DNA from: an uncultured Coriobacteriales bacterium
GTDB lineage: Bacteria; Actinomycetota; Coriobacteriia; Coriobacteriales; Eggerthellaceae
Length of the DNA stretch: 26,106 nt
Assembly (NCBI GenBank): GCA_946892075.1
Contig: CAMPNZ010000018.1
Span: 1-26,106 of the forward strand
Direction: 5' to 3'
A program made the position numbers and the translations under genes. The notes under the pieces were generated by a model. It saw only the letters and a list, made by a program, of their open reading frames with translations, was not told the DNA's origin and made no database searches. Below are positions 1 to 9,400 of this stretch, one piece after another. Numbering within the stretch: the first letter of the stretch is position 1; every line of letters begins with the position of its first letter.

Positions 1-40
1 CGCTAATATTTTACGGACGCATTTCCGTAAAATATTAGCG
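1..40. repeat. Perfect 17-bp inverted repeat (AT-rich palindrome)
   Basis: Positions 1-17 (CGCTAATATTTTACGGA) are the exact reverse complement of 24-40, separated by the six bases CGCATT. The T-run lies before the GC core and the A-run after it on either strand, so it is not a classical intrinsic terminator, which needs T after the stem. It lies about 180 bp downstream of glmM at the window edge. It could be a bidirectional transcript-end structure, a protein-binding palindrome or a mobile-element remnant. The rest of 41-218 shows no gene I can support. Confidence 0.85.
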
Positions 41-218
41 CTATCAGGTTTAATGTGCGTAACATGCTGAGCGTAAGGTCGAACGGTGTAAACGGGCGAA
101 CGTGCCAAGCATGGTGGCGGCTTGAAAACGTGCTAGCGAACACAACGCTCACCGACGGCAACACTGCGGTGCTTCCGCAAAGCGCGCACCACACGTTATA
201 CAGCTACTACCTGGCACT

Positions 219-1607
219 TTACGCAAGTGCGCGCTTGACTACTTCGCCTATCCGATTAGCAAGCTCTTGGGCACGCTCAACATCGCGCGCTTCAATCATA
301 ACGCGAACAAGCGGCTCGGTGCCACTTGCACGCACCAAAACACGCCCTTCGTTTGCAAGTTGTTGTTCTACGCTGTGAATGGCATCTTGAATTTCGGCAC
401 TTTGAGCTAGCTTTTCTTTATGCGCGACGGGCACATTCAGCAAAATTTGCGGGTACTTGTGAACGACATCGATAAGCTTATCAAGCGGCATGCCACTGCG
501 AATAAATGCAGCAATGAACTGCGCCGCGCTCATAAGTCCATCACCTGTTGAGTTGTAATCGAACAAAATCATGTGACCCGACTGCTCGGCGCCAATATTA
601 TAGCCGTGCAGCAGCATTTCTTCGAGAATATGCCTGTCGCCAACTTGCGTTTGAACCACGCGGATGCCAGCTGCTTTCATCGCATCCACAAGGCCTAAAT
701 TGCACATAACGGTTGACACAACCGTGTTTTCTTGCAGCTGATGACGTGTTTTAAGATCAAGCGCGCACACTGCAAGCATAATATCGCCATCAATTTCGCG
801 TCCATCAGGCGCAAGCAAAATTACGCGATCGGCATCGCCGTCGTGCGCAACGCCAATGTCAGCTCCCGTTTCTTTCATTAACGCACGCAGCGGCTCTAAG
901 TGCGTTGAACCGCACTTGACATTGATGTCAAAGCCGTTGTAATTGTCGTTAATAGTGCTCACACGTGCGCCAAGCTCTTCGAACGTGCGGCGGCTTGTAT
1001 GCGTGGAAGCGCCGTGTCCCACATCAAGAGCAATGTGCAAACCCTTGAACGAAATGCCTTGCTTCGTGATGGCATCGATGATGTGTGCGCAGTACTGATC
1101 GCAGGCATCATCGAGGTAGCGGGCGCGGCCAACACGGGCTCCAACAGGCAATTCGTAAGTATTTTGAGGAGTGTGAGGTGACAGCGTATCAAGAAACGGA
1201 TGCTCAATGCCACCGCGTGCGCACGTATAGACGTAATCTTCAATGCGATGCTCGTTAAAGTCGGTAAGCTTATAGCCTTGCGCGTCGAAAAACTTGATGC
1301 CGTTGTACTCAGGCGGGTTATGCGAAGCTGACACCACAATACCGCCTGCGCACTGGAGCGTGCGCGTAAGATATGCCACAGCAGGCGTTGGAATAACACC
1401 TGCAAGCAGCGCAGTTCCGCCAGCGCTCATGACACCGGCTGCAACGGATGCTTCAAGCATGTCGCCCGACTTGCGCGTATCTTTGCCAATAACGATAGAA
1501 TCACCCAAAAGCGCACCGGCTGCCTGCCCCAATTTGAAGGCAATTTCGCACGTCAAATCGCGATTTGCGACGCCTCGAACGCCGTCGGTACCAAATAATC
1601 CAGACAC
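219..1607 (-). CDS. glmM: Phosphoglucosamine mutase GlmM
   Basis: This cytoplasmic enzyme converts glucosamine-6-phosphate to glucosamine-1-phosphate, the step before UDP-N-acetylglucosamine, and so feeds peptidoglycan synthesis. The 462 residues match the family length. The N-terminus reads SGLFGTDGVRGVAN. The phosphoserine loop SASHNP places the catalytic serine at residue 95. The Mg-binding loop DGDADR is at 256-261, the sugar-binding EQSGH at 341-345 and the phosphate-binding RASGTEP at 426-432. I chose the GTG start at 1607 because a GAGGAG ribosome site (1615-1620) lies 7 nt upstream. The longer reading from a TTG at 1622 would overlap that site. The gene follows rpoC after a terminator, so it probably has its own promoter; a TTGACA lies at 1675-1680 but no good -10 goes with it. 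Nothing is unusual in the protein. Confidence 0.97.
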   Translation of the reverse strand: MSGLFGTDGVRGVANRDLTCEIAFKLGQAAGALLGDSIVIGKDTRKSGDMLEASVAAGVMSAGGTALLAGVIPTPAVAYLTRTLQCAGGIVVSASHNPPEYNGIKFFDAQGYKLTDFNEHRIEDYVYTCARGGIEHPFLDTLSPHTPQNTYELPVGARVGRARYLDDACDQYCAHIIDAITKQGISFKGLHIALDVGHGASTHTSRRTFEELGARVSTINDNYNGFDINVKCGSTHLEPLRALMKETGADIGVAHDGDADRVILLAPDGREIDGDIMLAVCALDLKTRHQLQENTVVSTVMCNLGLVDAMKAAGIRVVQTQVGDRHILEEMLLHGYNIGAEQSGHMILFDYNSTGDGLMSAAQFIAAFIRSGMPLDKLIDVVHKYPQILLNVPVAHKEKLAQSAEIQDAIHSVEQQLANEGRVLVRASGTEPLVRVMIEARDVERAQELANRIGEVVKRALA

Positions 1608-1719
1608 GATAATACTCCTCAATTCGTAAACGTGTAGTGCAGAAACGTTTGTTCAACAACAAGGTTCAAACGCATGTCAAGCGCAATAACAAGCTCGTTC
1701 AAACTTATTCAAACGCGCT

Positions 1720-1759
1720 GAAAAAGCAAAACCAGCTTAACTTACACAAGCTAAGCTGG
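1720..1759 (-). terminator. Intrinsic terminator of the rpoBC transcript
   Basis: On the minus strand an 8-bp stem CCAGCTTA/TAAGCTGG (1732-1739 with 1752-1759), extended inside by CTT/AAG after one mismatch, is followed by TTTTGCTTTTT (1721-1731). This is the classical stem plus U-tract arrangement. It lies 11 nt after the stop of the possible small gene at 1771-1905 and about 180 nt after the rpoC stop, and it should end the rpoBC transcript before glmM. Confidence 0.85.
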
Positions 1760-1770
1760 AATGCCTCTCG

Positions 1771-1905
1771 TCAAAAACGTTTCTGAACGCGCACTTTCAG
1801 GCGCGCACTGCTACAAGCGGGCTGCGAAACTCTTGCGCGCAGACAAACGACACCTCTGCGATGAGGTGCACGCCTGCTGCTTACCACCCATTCAAGCCCG
1901 CTCAT
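1771..1905 (-). CDS. Possible 44-residue basic protein after rpoC
   Basis: A short reading frame starts 30 nt after the rpoC stop. ATG at 1905 is preceded by AAAGGAGT (1911-1918) with a 5-nt gap, a very good ribosome site, and the frame ends with TGA at 1771-1773, just before the terminator. The product begins MSGLEWVVSSRRAPHRR and ends LKVRVQKRF. It is strongly basic, with about ten arginines and two cysteines, and has no membrane segment or signal peptide. I recognise no family. The many CGC, AGG and GTG codons are a caution against a real protein. The same stretch can fold as RNA: AGCGGGC/GCCCGCT, CACCTC/GAGGTG and CTGCG/CGCAG pairings. It may therefore be a structured 3' untranslated region instead. 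Confidence 0.4.
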   Translation of the reverse strand: MSGLEWVVSSRRAPHRRGVVCLRARVSQPACSSARLKVRVQKRF

Positions 1906-1935
1906 AGTGAACTCCTTTATACGCTATACCAGCGT

Positions 1936-4900
1936 TTATGCATCATCTCCCGCGTCGTCATGATGCTCCCAAGGATCAGCGTCGCTGGCGGTATCACCAT
2001 CGGTTGAATGTTCCATATCATCATCGGCGCTCATGGCATCATCATCGTCAAAACCTTGTGCCTGGCGCGCGTTTGAGGCAGCTTCTTTTTGCGCTGTTGT
2101 TACGTTAAAGCCGTACGAATCCATCGAGCCTAACAGCGCATCAAGTTCTTGCAAATTGCGCTGATACGAACGCGGAGGCAGCGCTTCGCCTAACATGTCT
2201 TCGCCTTCTGTCGAGAACGTTGCAGGATGATCTCCCCCAATTAGAATGTCGTCATCAGGTGAAAATACCATGTCAAGCAACTGCGACATATCGCTACTTG
2301 AAGCTGCAATATCCTCTTCGATAACATGAAGCAAGTCGTGGGCTTCAAGGCCAGCTTTCAGCTCTTCAATAGCTTTCGAACCAATGCCCTCAATGCGCAG
2401 CAAGTCATCTTCGGAGTGGCCAATTAGGTCGGCTACCGTTTCAATGCCAGCTTCGCTAAACTTGTTTGCCCAGCGCTGCGACACGCCCAAATCGTCATAA
2501 ATGTACAAGCGCGCTTCTTCAGGATCAAGCTGAACACCGCGATGACCGCTGTAATACTTGTTGTTGATGTGCAAATAGCCATCGTTATCAAGCGACCAGT
2601 CTTCAGGCTGAGGCAACAAAGCTTCGATGTCGCGCAACGCTTCAGGCGCGTAGTCGGGCAGCGCGTCATTTGAGCCCTTCTCGATAGGAGCGCCGTGATA
2701 CGTAAGCTTCGTGTTGCGGTAACGTTTAAGGCCCGTACCTGCAGGAATGTGCTTACCAATGATTACGTTTTCCTTCAAGCCGCACAGTTCATCAACCTTG
2801 CCTTCAATAGCTGCATCGGTAAGAACTTTGGTAGTTTCCTGGAACGATGCTGCAGACATCCACGACTCAGTAGCAAGAGATGCCTTCGTAATACCCAACA
2901 GCAAAGGCTGACCTACCGGAGGCTGCTTGCCTTCCGCAATAAGATCGTTTGCAGCATCTTGGAACTCGTAGCGGTTCACTTGCTTGCCAGGCAAGTAGTG
3001 AGAATCGCCCTGGTCAAGTACGGTGAGCTTGCGCAGCATCTGACGTGCAATAACTTCGATGTGCTTATCGTTAATATCAACACCTTGCGATACATATACG
3101 CCTTGAACTTGGTTTACGATGTAGCGCAACGTGGTATTAGGATCGGTTAAGCGCAACAAATCGTGCGGGTTAATAGAACCGCGCGTAAGCTGCTGGCCCA
3201 CTTTCACTTCGCATCCATCAACAATGCCAGGCTGCATTTGTGCGCGCGCCGAAACCGTGTACTCGCGAATATTGCCTTTTTGGTCGTGAACCGTAAGGAT
3301 TTTTTGGTTCTTGTCGCCAGAAATTTGCAAAGTACCAGCAATTTCTGCAAGCACAGCCATACCTTTTGGCTTGCGTGCTTCAAACAACTCTTGAACACGA
3401 GGCAAACCGTGCGTAATGTCGTCACCAGCAACGCCGCCCGTATGGAACGTACGCATCGTCAACTGAGTACCAGGCTCACCAATCGATTGAGCAGCAATAA
3501 TACCAACTGCGGTACCGATATTCACAGGACGCGCGGTTGCAAGGTCCCAACCGTAGCACTTCTGGCACACGCCCTCGTGAGCGTGGCACGTCATAACGGT
3601 ACGAATGCGAACGTGCGTCACGCCGCGCGACGCCAAGTGCGCCAGCGATTTCTCGGACTCAAGGTACTCACCTGCGTGGTAAAGCACTTCCCCATCAGGC
3701 GCAACAACGTCCTCAAGCAAGCAGCGGCCAACCAAGTTTTCGTCAACTTCGCCTTTCGCGTTGTGAAGCTCGTACAACACACCATCGCTGGTGCCGCAAT
3801 CGATTTCACGAATAATAACGTCTTGCGCAACGTCAACCAAACGGCGCGTAAGGTAACCAGAGTCTGCTGTACGCAGTGCCGTGTCTGCCAAGCCTTTACG
3901 TGCGCCGTGCGTTGAAATGAAGTATTCCAACACGCTTAAGCCTTCGCGGAAGTTTGCCTTAATAGGACGGTCGATAATCTCGCCTTTCGGGTCGGACATA
4001 AGTCCGCGCATACCAGCAAGCTGGCGAATTTGCTTGATGTTACCACGAGCTCCCGAGAATGCCATCATGTAGATGGGGTTAAAGCGATCGAAGTTTTCGG
4101 CCATCGCTTCGCCCACTTCTTCGTTAGCTTCGTTCCAAATGTCAACGATATTGCCGTGACGCTCGTCGTAAGAAAGCAAGCCCCACTCGTAATTGTCGTC
4201 GATAAACGCAACCTTTTCATCAGCCGATGCAAGAATTTCCTTCTTTTTCGGAGGAATGGTAGCATCGTACACCGAAACGGTAACGCCTGCTCGCGTAGCA
4301 TAATGGAAGCCGGCACTCTTCAAACCATCAAGAATGGACGGCACTTCAGAGTCGGAATAGGTGTTGCACACATCTTGCACTAAGCGGCTGATTTCGTTCT
4401 TGTTCATAACGTAGTTCAAGAACGGATAATCATCGGGCAACACGTCGTTAAACGTAATGCGGCCGATGGTGGTTTCCAAGCGCTGACCAGCCTTATAATC
4501 CTCGAAGGTGTTGAAGGCGGTTGCCACTTTTGTATCGCGCGTAAGGCGAACAAAAATTTTCGACTGCAAATCGACATCGGCGCGCGCGTCATACGCGGCG
4601 CGTGCATCAGCAAAATCGATAAAGGCACGGCCTTCACCAGGGAAGCCGTCACGTGCTGCCGTAAGATAGTACAAACCGATAATCATATCCTGCGTAGGAA
4701 CGGTCAAAGGACGACCATGAGCAGGCGATTTAATGTTGTTTGTCGACAGCATAAGAACGCGTGCTTCAGCTTGCGCCGAAGACGACAGTGGCACGTGAAC
4801 AGCCATTTGGTCGCCGTCGAAGTCGGCGTTAAACGCCGTACACACCAACGGATGAAGCTTGATTGCTTTTCCTTCAACAAGAACGGGCTCGAAGGCTTGA

Positions 4901-6438
4901 ATACCTAAGCGGTGCAGCGTAGGTGCGCGGTTCAAAAGCACGGGATGTTCGCGAATAACTTCTTCCAAAACGTCCCAAACTTGCTCGCGACCTTCGTTAA
5001 TCGCGTTTTCTGCACCTTTAACATTTTCAGAAATGCCCAGCTCAATTAAGCGTTTTTTCACGAAGGGCTTGAACAGCTCAAGCGCCATCGCACTCGGCAA
5101 GCCGCATTGATGCATTTTCAGTTCAGGGCCTACAACAATTACAGAACGGCCTGAATAGTCGACGCGCTTACCCAGCAAGTTTTGACGGAAGCGTCCTTGC
5201 TTACCTTTAAGCGTGTCAGACAGCGACTTCAGCGGGCGATTGCCAGGACCAGTTACCGGGCGTCCGCGGCGTCCATTGTCAAACAGCGAGTCGACAGCTT
5301 CTTGCAGCATGCGCTTTTCGTTGTTCACAATAATTTCAGGCGCACCCAAATCGAGCAGGCGCTTCAAACGGTTGTTGCGGTTGATAACGCGGCGGTACAA
5401 GTCGTTCAAGTCGCTGGTTGCAAAACGGCCACCGTCAAGCTGCACCATAGGGCGCAAATCGGGCGGAATAACAGGAATAACATCAAGAATCATGTTCGAG
5501 GGGTTATTTCCCGACTTCAAAAACGCGTCAACAACTTTCAAGCGCTTAATTCCTTTTGCGCGTTTTTGGCCTTTCGCACTGGCAATAACTTCCACCAGCT
5601 GCTCGGATGTTTCTTTCAAATTGATAGCATCAAGCAGGTCGCGCACCGCTTCAGCACCCATGCCGCCCTTGAAATAGTCGCTGTAATTCTTGCGCATTTC
5701 GCGGTAGAGCGCCTCATCGGAAAGCAACTGTTTTGGCTCGATGTGCTGGAAGGTTTCGAACGCTTCTTGACGCAGGTCTTTACGCTCGTTGAACTCGTCA
5801 TACACATCGGCAATTTCAGATTCTACTTCTTCTGGAGAAAGCAAGTCGTCTTGATCGATGTCGTCGACGAACTCATCTTCTGCAGGAACGTAATCGGTTG
5901 AATGCCTACGCAAATCCTCGATGATTTTGTCGCGTTCGCTATCAAGCTCTTCCAAATCGGCAACAAGCTCATCACGCAACTCGTCAAGGTCTTCCTCGCG
6001 CGCAGCTTTATCGACAGAAGTAATAATTGAGCTGGCAAAATACAGCACCTTTTCAAGATCTTTCGGCGTAATATCAAGCAGATAGCCCAAGCGTGACGGC
6101 GTACCTTTGAAGTACCAAATATGGCTTACCGGAGCTGCAAGCTCGATGTGGCCCATGCGCTCACGACGCACTTTCGCACGCGTAACTTCAACGCCGCATC
6201 GCTCGCAAACGATACCCTTAAAACGCACGCGCTTATATTTGCCGCACGCGCATTCCCAGTCTTTGGTAGGACCAAAAATCTTTTCGCAGTACAAACCATC
6301 TTTTTCTGGCTTCAGTGTGCGGTAGTTAATAGTTTCAGGCTTCTTTACTTCTCCGCGCGACCAATCGCGAATGTTTTCGGCACTGGCGAGAGAAATACGA
6401 ATGGCATCAAAATTAGTGATATCGAAATCCGCTGACAT
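1936..6438 (-). CDS. rpoC: RNA polymerase subunit beta-prime with an alpha-CTD-like extension
   Basis: This is the catalytic beta-prime subunit of RNA polymerase. The N-terminal zinc site uses C63, C65, C78 and C81. The actinobacterial insertion, acidic and helical, spans about 140-260. The catalytic Mg loop NADFDGD is at 537-543, the bridge helix around 842-870, the second zinc site uses C881, C951, C958 and C961, and the trigger loop spans about 975-1002. The core ends near 1245. At 1500 residues it is longer than mycobacterial RpoC (about 1316). The extra part holds a helix-hairpin-helix module (about 1315-1366) resembling the alpha C-terminal domain, then an acidic Asp-rich tail to the end. 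ATG at 6438 shares its A with the rpoB stop (TAATG) and is preceded by GAGGAG, so translation is coupled to rpoB. Confidence 0.98.
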   Translation of the reverse strand: MSADFDITNFDAIRISLASAENIRDWSRGEVKKPETINYRTLKPEKDGLYCEKIFGPTKDWECACGKYKRVRFKGIVCERCGVEVTRAKVRRERMGHIELAAPVSHIWYFKGTPSRLGYLLDITPKDLEKVLYFASSIITSVDKAAREEDLDELRDELVADLEELDSERDKIIEDLRRHSTDYVPAEDEFVDDIDQDDLLSPEEVESEIADVYDEFNERKDLRQEAFETFQHIEPKQLLSDEALYREMRKNYSDYFKGGMGAEAVRDLLDAINLKETSEQLVEVIASAKGQKRAKGIKRLKVVDAFLKSGNNPSNMILDVIPVIPPDLRPMVQLDGGRFATSDLNDLYRRVINRNNRLKRLLDLGAPEIIVNNEKRMLQEAVDSLFDNGRRGRPVTGPGNRPLKSLSDTLKGKQGRFRQNLLGKRVDYSGRSVIVVGPELKMHQCGLPSAMALELFKPFVKKRLIELGISENVKGAENAINEGREQVWDVLEEVIREHPVLLNRAPTLHRLGIQAFEPVLVEGKAIKLHPLVCTAFNADFDGDQMAVHVPLSSSAQAEARVLMLSTNNIKSPAHGRPLTVPTQDMIIGLYYLTAARDGFPGEGRAFIDFADARAAYDARADVDLQSKIFVRLTRDTKVATAFNTFEDYKAGQRLETTIGRITFNDVLPDDYPFLNYVMNKNEISRLVQDVCNTYSDSEVPSILDGLKSAGFHYATRAGVTVSVYDATIPPKKKEILASADEKVAFIDDNYEWGLLSYDERHGNIVDIWNEANEEVGEAMAENFDRFNPIYMMAFSGARGNIKQIRQLAGMRGLMSDPKGEIIDRPIKANFREGLSVLEYFISTHGARKGLADTALRTADSGYLTRRLVDVAQDVIIREIDCGTSDGVLYELHNAKGEVDENLVGRCLLEDVVAPDGEVLYHAGEYLESEKSLAHLASRGVTHVRIRTVMTCHAHEGVCQKCYGWDLATARPVNIGTAVGIIAAQSIGEPGTQLTMRTFHTGGVAGDDITHGLPRVQELFEARKPKGMAVLAEIAGTLQISGDKNQKILTVHDQKGNIREYTVSARAQMQPGIVDGCEVKVGQQLTRGSINPHDLLRLTDPNTTLRYIVNQVQGVYVSQGVDINDKHIEVIARQMLRKLTVLDQGDSHYLPGKQVNRYEFQDAANDLIAEGKQPPVGQPLLLGITKASLATESWMSAASFQETTKVLTDAAIEGKVDELCGLKENVIIGKHIPAGTGLKRYRNTKLTYHGAPIEKGSNDALPDYAPEALRDIEALLPQPEDWSLDNDGYLHINNKYYSGHRGVQLDPEEARLYIYDDLGVSQRWANKFSEAGIETVADLIGHSEDDLLRIEGIGSKAIEELKAGLEAHDLLHVIEEDIAASSSDMSQLLDMVFSPDDDILIGGDHPATFSTEGEDMLGEALPPRSYQRNLQELDALLGSMDSYGFNVTTAQKEAASNARQAQGFDDDDAMSADDDMEHSTDGDTASDADPWEHHDDAGDDA

Positions 6439-9400
6439 TATCGCTCCTCTCCGCTGTGATTATCAGGTGTGTCAATCAAAAGATTATCAAGTCCTTCCGC
6501 GACGTCATCAAGCATGCTTGCATGTTCGCTGTGCGCATCGCTTGCCGCTTGTGCATCCTGCGCGGTGGCGCTTCCATCAGCGCTTGTCGCAGCGCTTGCA
6601 TCGCTGGCAACGTCTTGGCTTTCCTGCGACGTGCCGTCGTCTTCTTTCTCAAGCTCAACGTCCAGGCACAAGGAACGCATCTCCTTAACGAGTACCTTAA
6701 ACGATTCAGGCACTTCAGGAGCTGGAATATTACGTCCATCAAGAATTGCTTCATACGATTGATTACGTCCAACCGTATCGTCCGACTTAATCGTAAGAAT
6801 TTCTTGCAATACGTTCGACGCGCCGTACGCATACAGCGCCCACACTTCCATCTCGCCGAAACGCTGGCCGCCGAACTGGGCTTTTCCTCCAAGTGGCTGC
6901 TGTGTGATAAGCGAGTATGGACCCGTTGAACGCGCGTGGATTTTATCGTCAACCATGTGGCCTAACTTCAAAATGTAGGTTTGACCAACCGTAATAGGCT
7001 CGCGGAACTTCTCGCCGGTGCGGCCGTCATACAGCCACGTTTTACCGGTGCGCGAAAGCTGCGGAACAAATTCATCGCGTGCAAGATCGCCAAAGCGCTC
7101 GTGGTTCAAGTTGATGAGGTTGCGGTTGGCATGTTCGATGGCGTTTGAAATTTCATCTTCGTTTGCGCCGTCGAATACTGGCGTTGAAACGTACAGCGGA
7201 CCTTCGACCACTTCATCGGTTTTTTCCTTGTCTGACCAGCCCCATTTAGCTGCCCAGCCCAAGTGGTTTTCAAGCAACTGACCAACGTTCATACGCGAAG
7301 GAACACCCAGCGGGTTCAAAATAACGTCGATAGGCGTACCGTCTGCCATATAAGGCATGTCTTCAACAGGCAAAACGCGCGAAATAACACCCTTGTTACC
7401 GTGACGACCAGAAAGTTTGTCGCCCTGCTGCACTTTACGCTTTTGCGCAACATACACGCGGATAAGCTCATTTACGCCGGGCGCCAATTCGTCGCCGTTT
7501 TCACGCGAGAAGCGGTTGATGCCGATAACGCGTCCGCCCGCGCCGTGAGGCACTTTCAGCGACGTATCGCGTACTTCACGTGCCTTTTCACCAAAAATGG
7601 CACGCAGCAAGCGTTCTTCTGCTGTAAGTTCGGTTTCACCTTTTGGCGTTACTTTACCAACCAAAATGTCGTCGGGGCCCACTTCAGCGCCAATACGAAT
7701 GATGCCGTCGGCATCCAAATGCGCTGCTTTCGACTCTTTGACGTTCGGAATTTCACGCGTAATTTCCTCAGGGCCTAACTTCGTGTCGCGCGCATCAATT
7801 TCATACTCTGAAATGTGAATAGACGTCAGCAGGTCTTCGGACACAACGCGCTCAGAAACGATGATAGCGTCCTCGTAGTTGTAGCCTTCCCACGGCATGT
7901 AGGCAATCATCAGGTTTTGACCAAGTGCAAGCTCGCCGCCATCGCACGACGGACCGTCAGCAAGCACGTCACCTGCTTCAACGCGATCGCCCTTGCGAAC
8001 CAGCGGACGATGGTTAATGCAACCACTTTGGTTTGAACGCTGGAACTTCGGAATAAGGCACTCGTCGTATTCGCCATCGTCGTTCAAGATGATGATTGTT
8101 TGGCCGTCAACGTAATCAACAACGCCAGGGTTTTGCGCAACGAGAATTTCACCCGAGTCAACCGCAATGCGGTGCTCAATACCCGTACCAACTAAAGGCG
8201 CAGTTGGACGCAGCAGCGGCACTGCTTGACGCTGCATGTTTGAACCCATAAGCGCGCGGTTTGCGTCGTCGTGTTCCAAAAACGGAATAAGCGACGTTGC
8301 AACTGATGTAATCTGACGTGGAGAAACGTCCATGTAGTTCACGTTTTCAGGCGGAACTTCGCCCGGCTCACCAAACACGCCCGATGCATCTTTCATACGG
8401 CACAAAATACGCTTCGAAGGAACAAATTCGCCTTTTTCGTTGCGCGTGCCAAACACACGGGTATCAGGGTCGAATGCTTCGTTGGCCTGAGCGATGACGT
8501 AGTTTTCTTCTTCATCGGCAGTAAGATAATCGATGTCATCGGTTACTTTACCATCAACAACGCGGCGATACGGCGACTCGATAAAGCCGTACTTGTTAAC
8601 GCGTGCATACGTAGCAAGCGAACCGATAAGACCGATGTTTGGACCTTCAGGCGTTTCAATAGGACACATGCGCCCGTAGTGCGAATTGTGAACGTCGCGC
8701 ACTTCAAAGCCAGCGCGTTCACGCGACAAACCACCAGGTCCGAGGGCTGACAAACGGCGCTTGTGCGTAATGCCTGCCGCAGGGTTCGTTTGATCCATAA
8801 ATTGCGAAAGCTGCGATGAACCAAAGAATTCCTTGATAGATGCCACAATCGGGCGAATGTTAATGAGCGACTGCGATGTTACGCTGTCTGATTCCTGAAC
8901 GCCCATGCGCTCGCGAACCACGCGCTCCATACGCGAAAGACCGATGCGGAACTGGTTTTGAATAAGCTCGCCAACCGTGCGAATACGCCTGTTTCCAAAG
9001 TGGTCGATGTCGTCGGTTGTGTAGCCCGCTTGTCCATCGTGAAGTGCGATTATGTACTTCATGGTGCGCACGATGTCTTCGTGAGTAAGCGTGGATGCCG
9101 TTTCGCTTTGATCGAGCTTCAGCTTTTTGTTGATTTTGTAGCGTCCAACAGCAGCTAAATCGTAGCGAACAGGATTAAAGAACAAGCCGTCAAGCAAGCT
9201 TGACGCAGAATCAATGGTAGGAGGCTCACCAGGACGGAAGCGCTTATACAGCTCGATAAGCGACTCATCACGCGTGGTAGCAGGATCGCGATCGAGCGTA
9301 CGCAGCACCATGTCAGATGAACCCAGAAGCTCAATAATCTCCTGGTTCGTTTCCGCAAGACCAAGGGCACGCACAAGCAAGGTAGCAGGCTGTTTGCGCT

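Noticed and set aside
3..194. 63-residue frame downstream of glmM
   Set aside because: No ribosome site, no recognisable protein, and it runs into the palindrome at 1-40.
1816..1902. tRNA-like fold with a 7-bp closing stem AGCGGGC/GCCCGCT and 87-nt length
   Set aside because: The T-arm position cannot form a 5-bp stem and has no TTCRA loop; the D-arm pattern is also missing. Not a tRNA.
5182..5901. Long open frame on the plus strand opposite rpoC (and others at 3163-3915, 7263-7778, 17774-18478)
   Set aside because: Antisense shadows of well-recognised minus-strand genes, with no ribosome sites and no recognisable domains.
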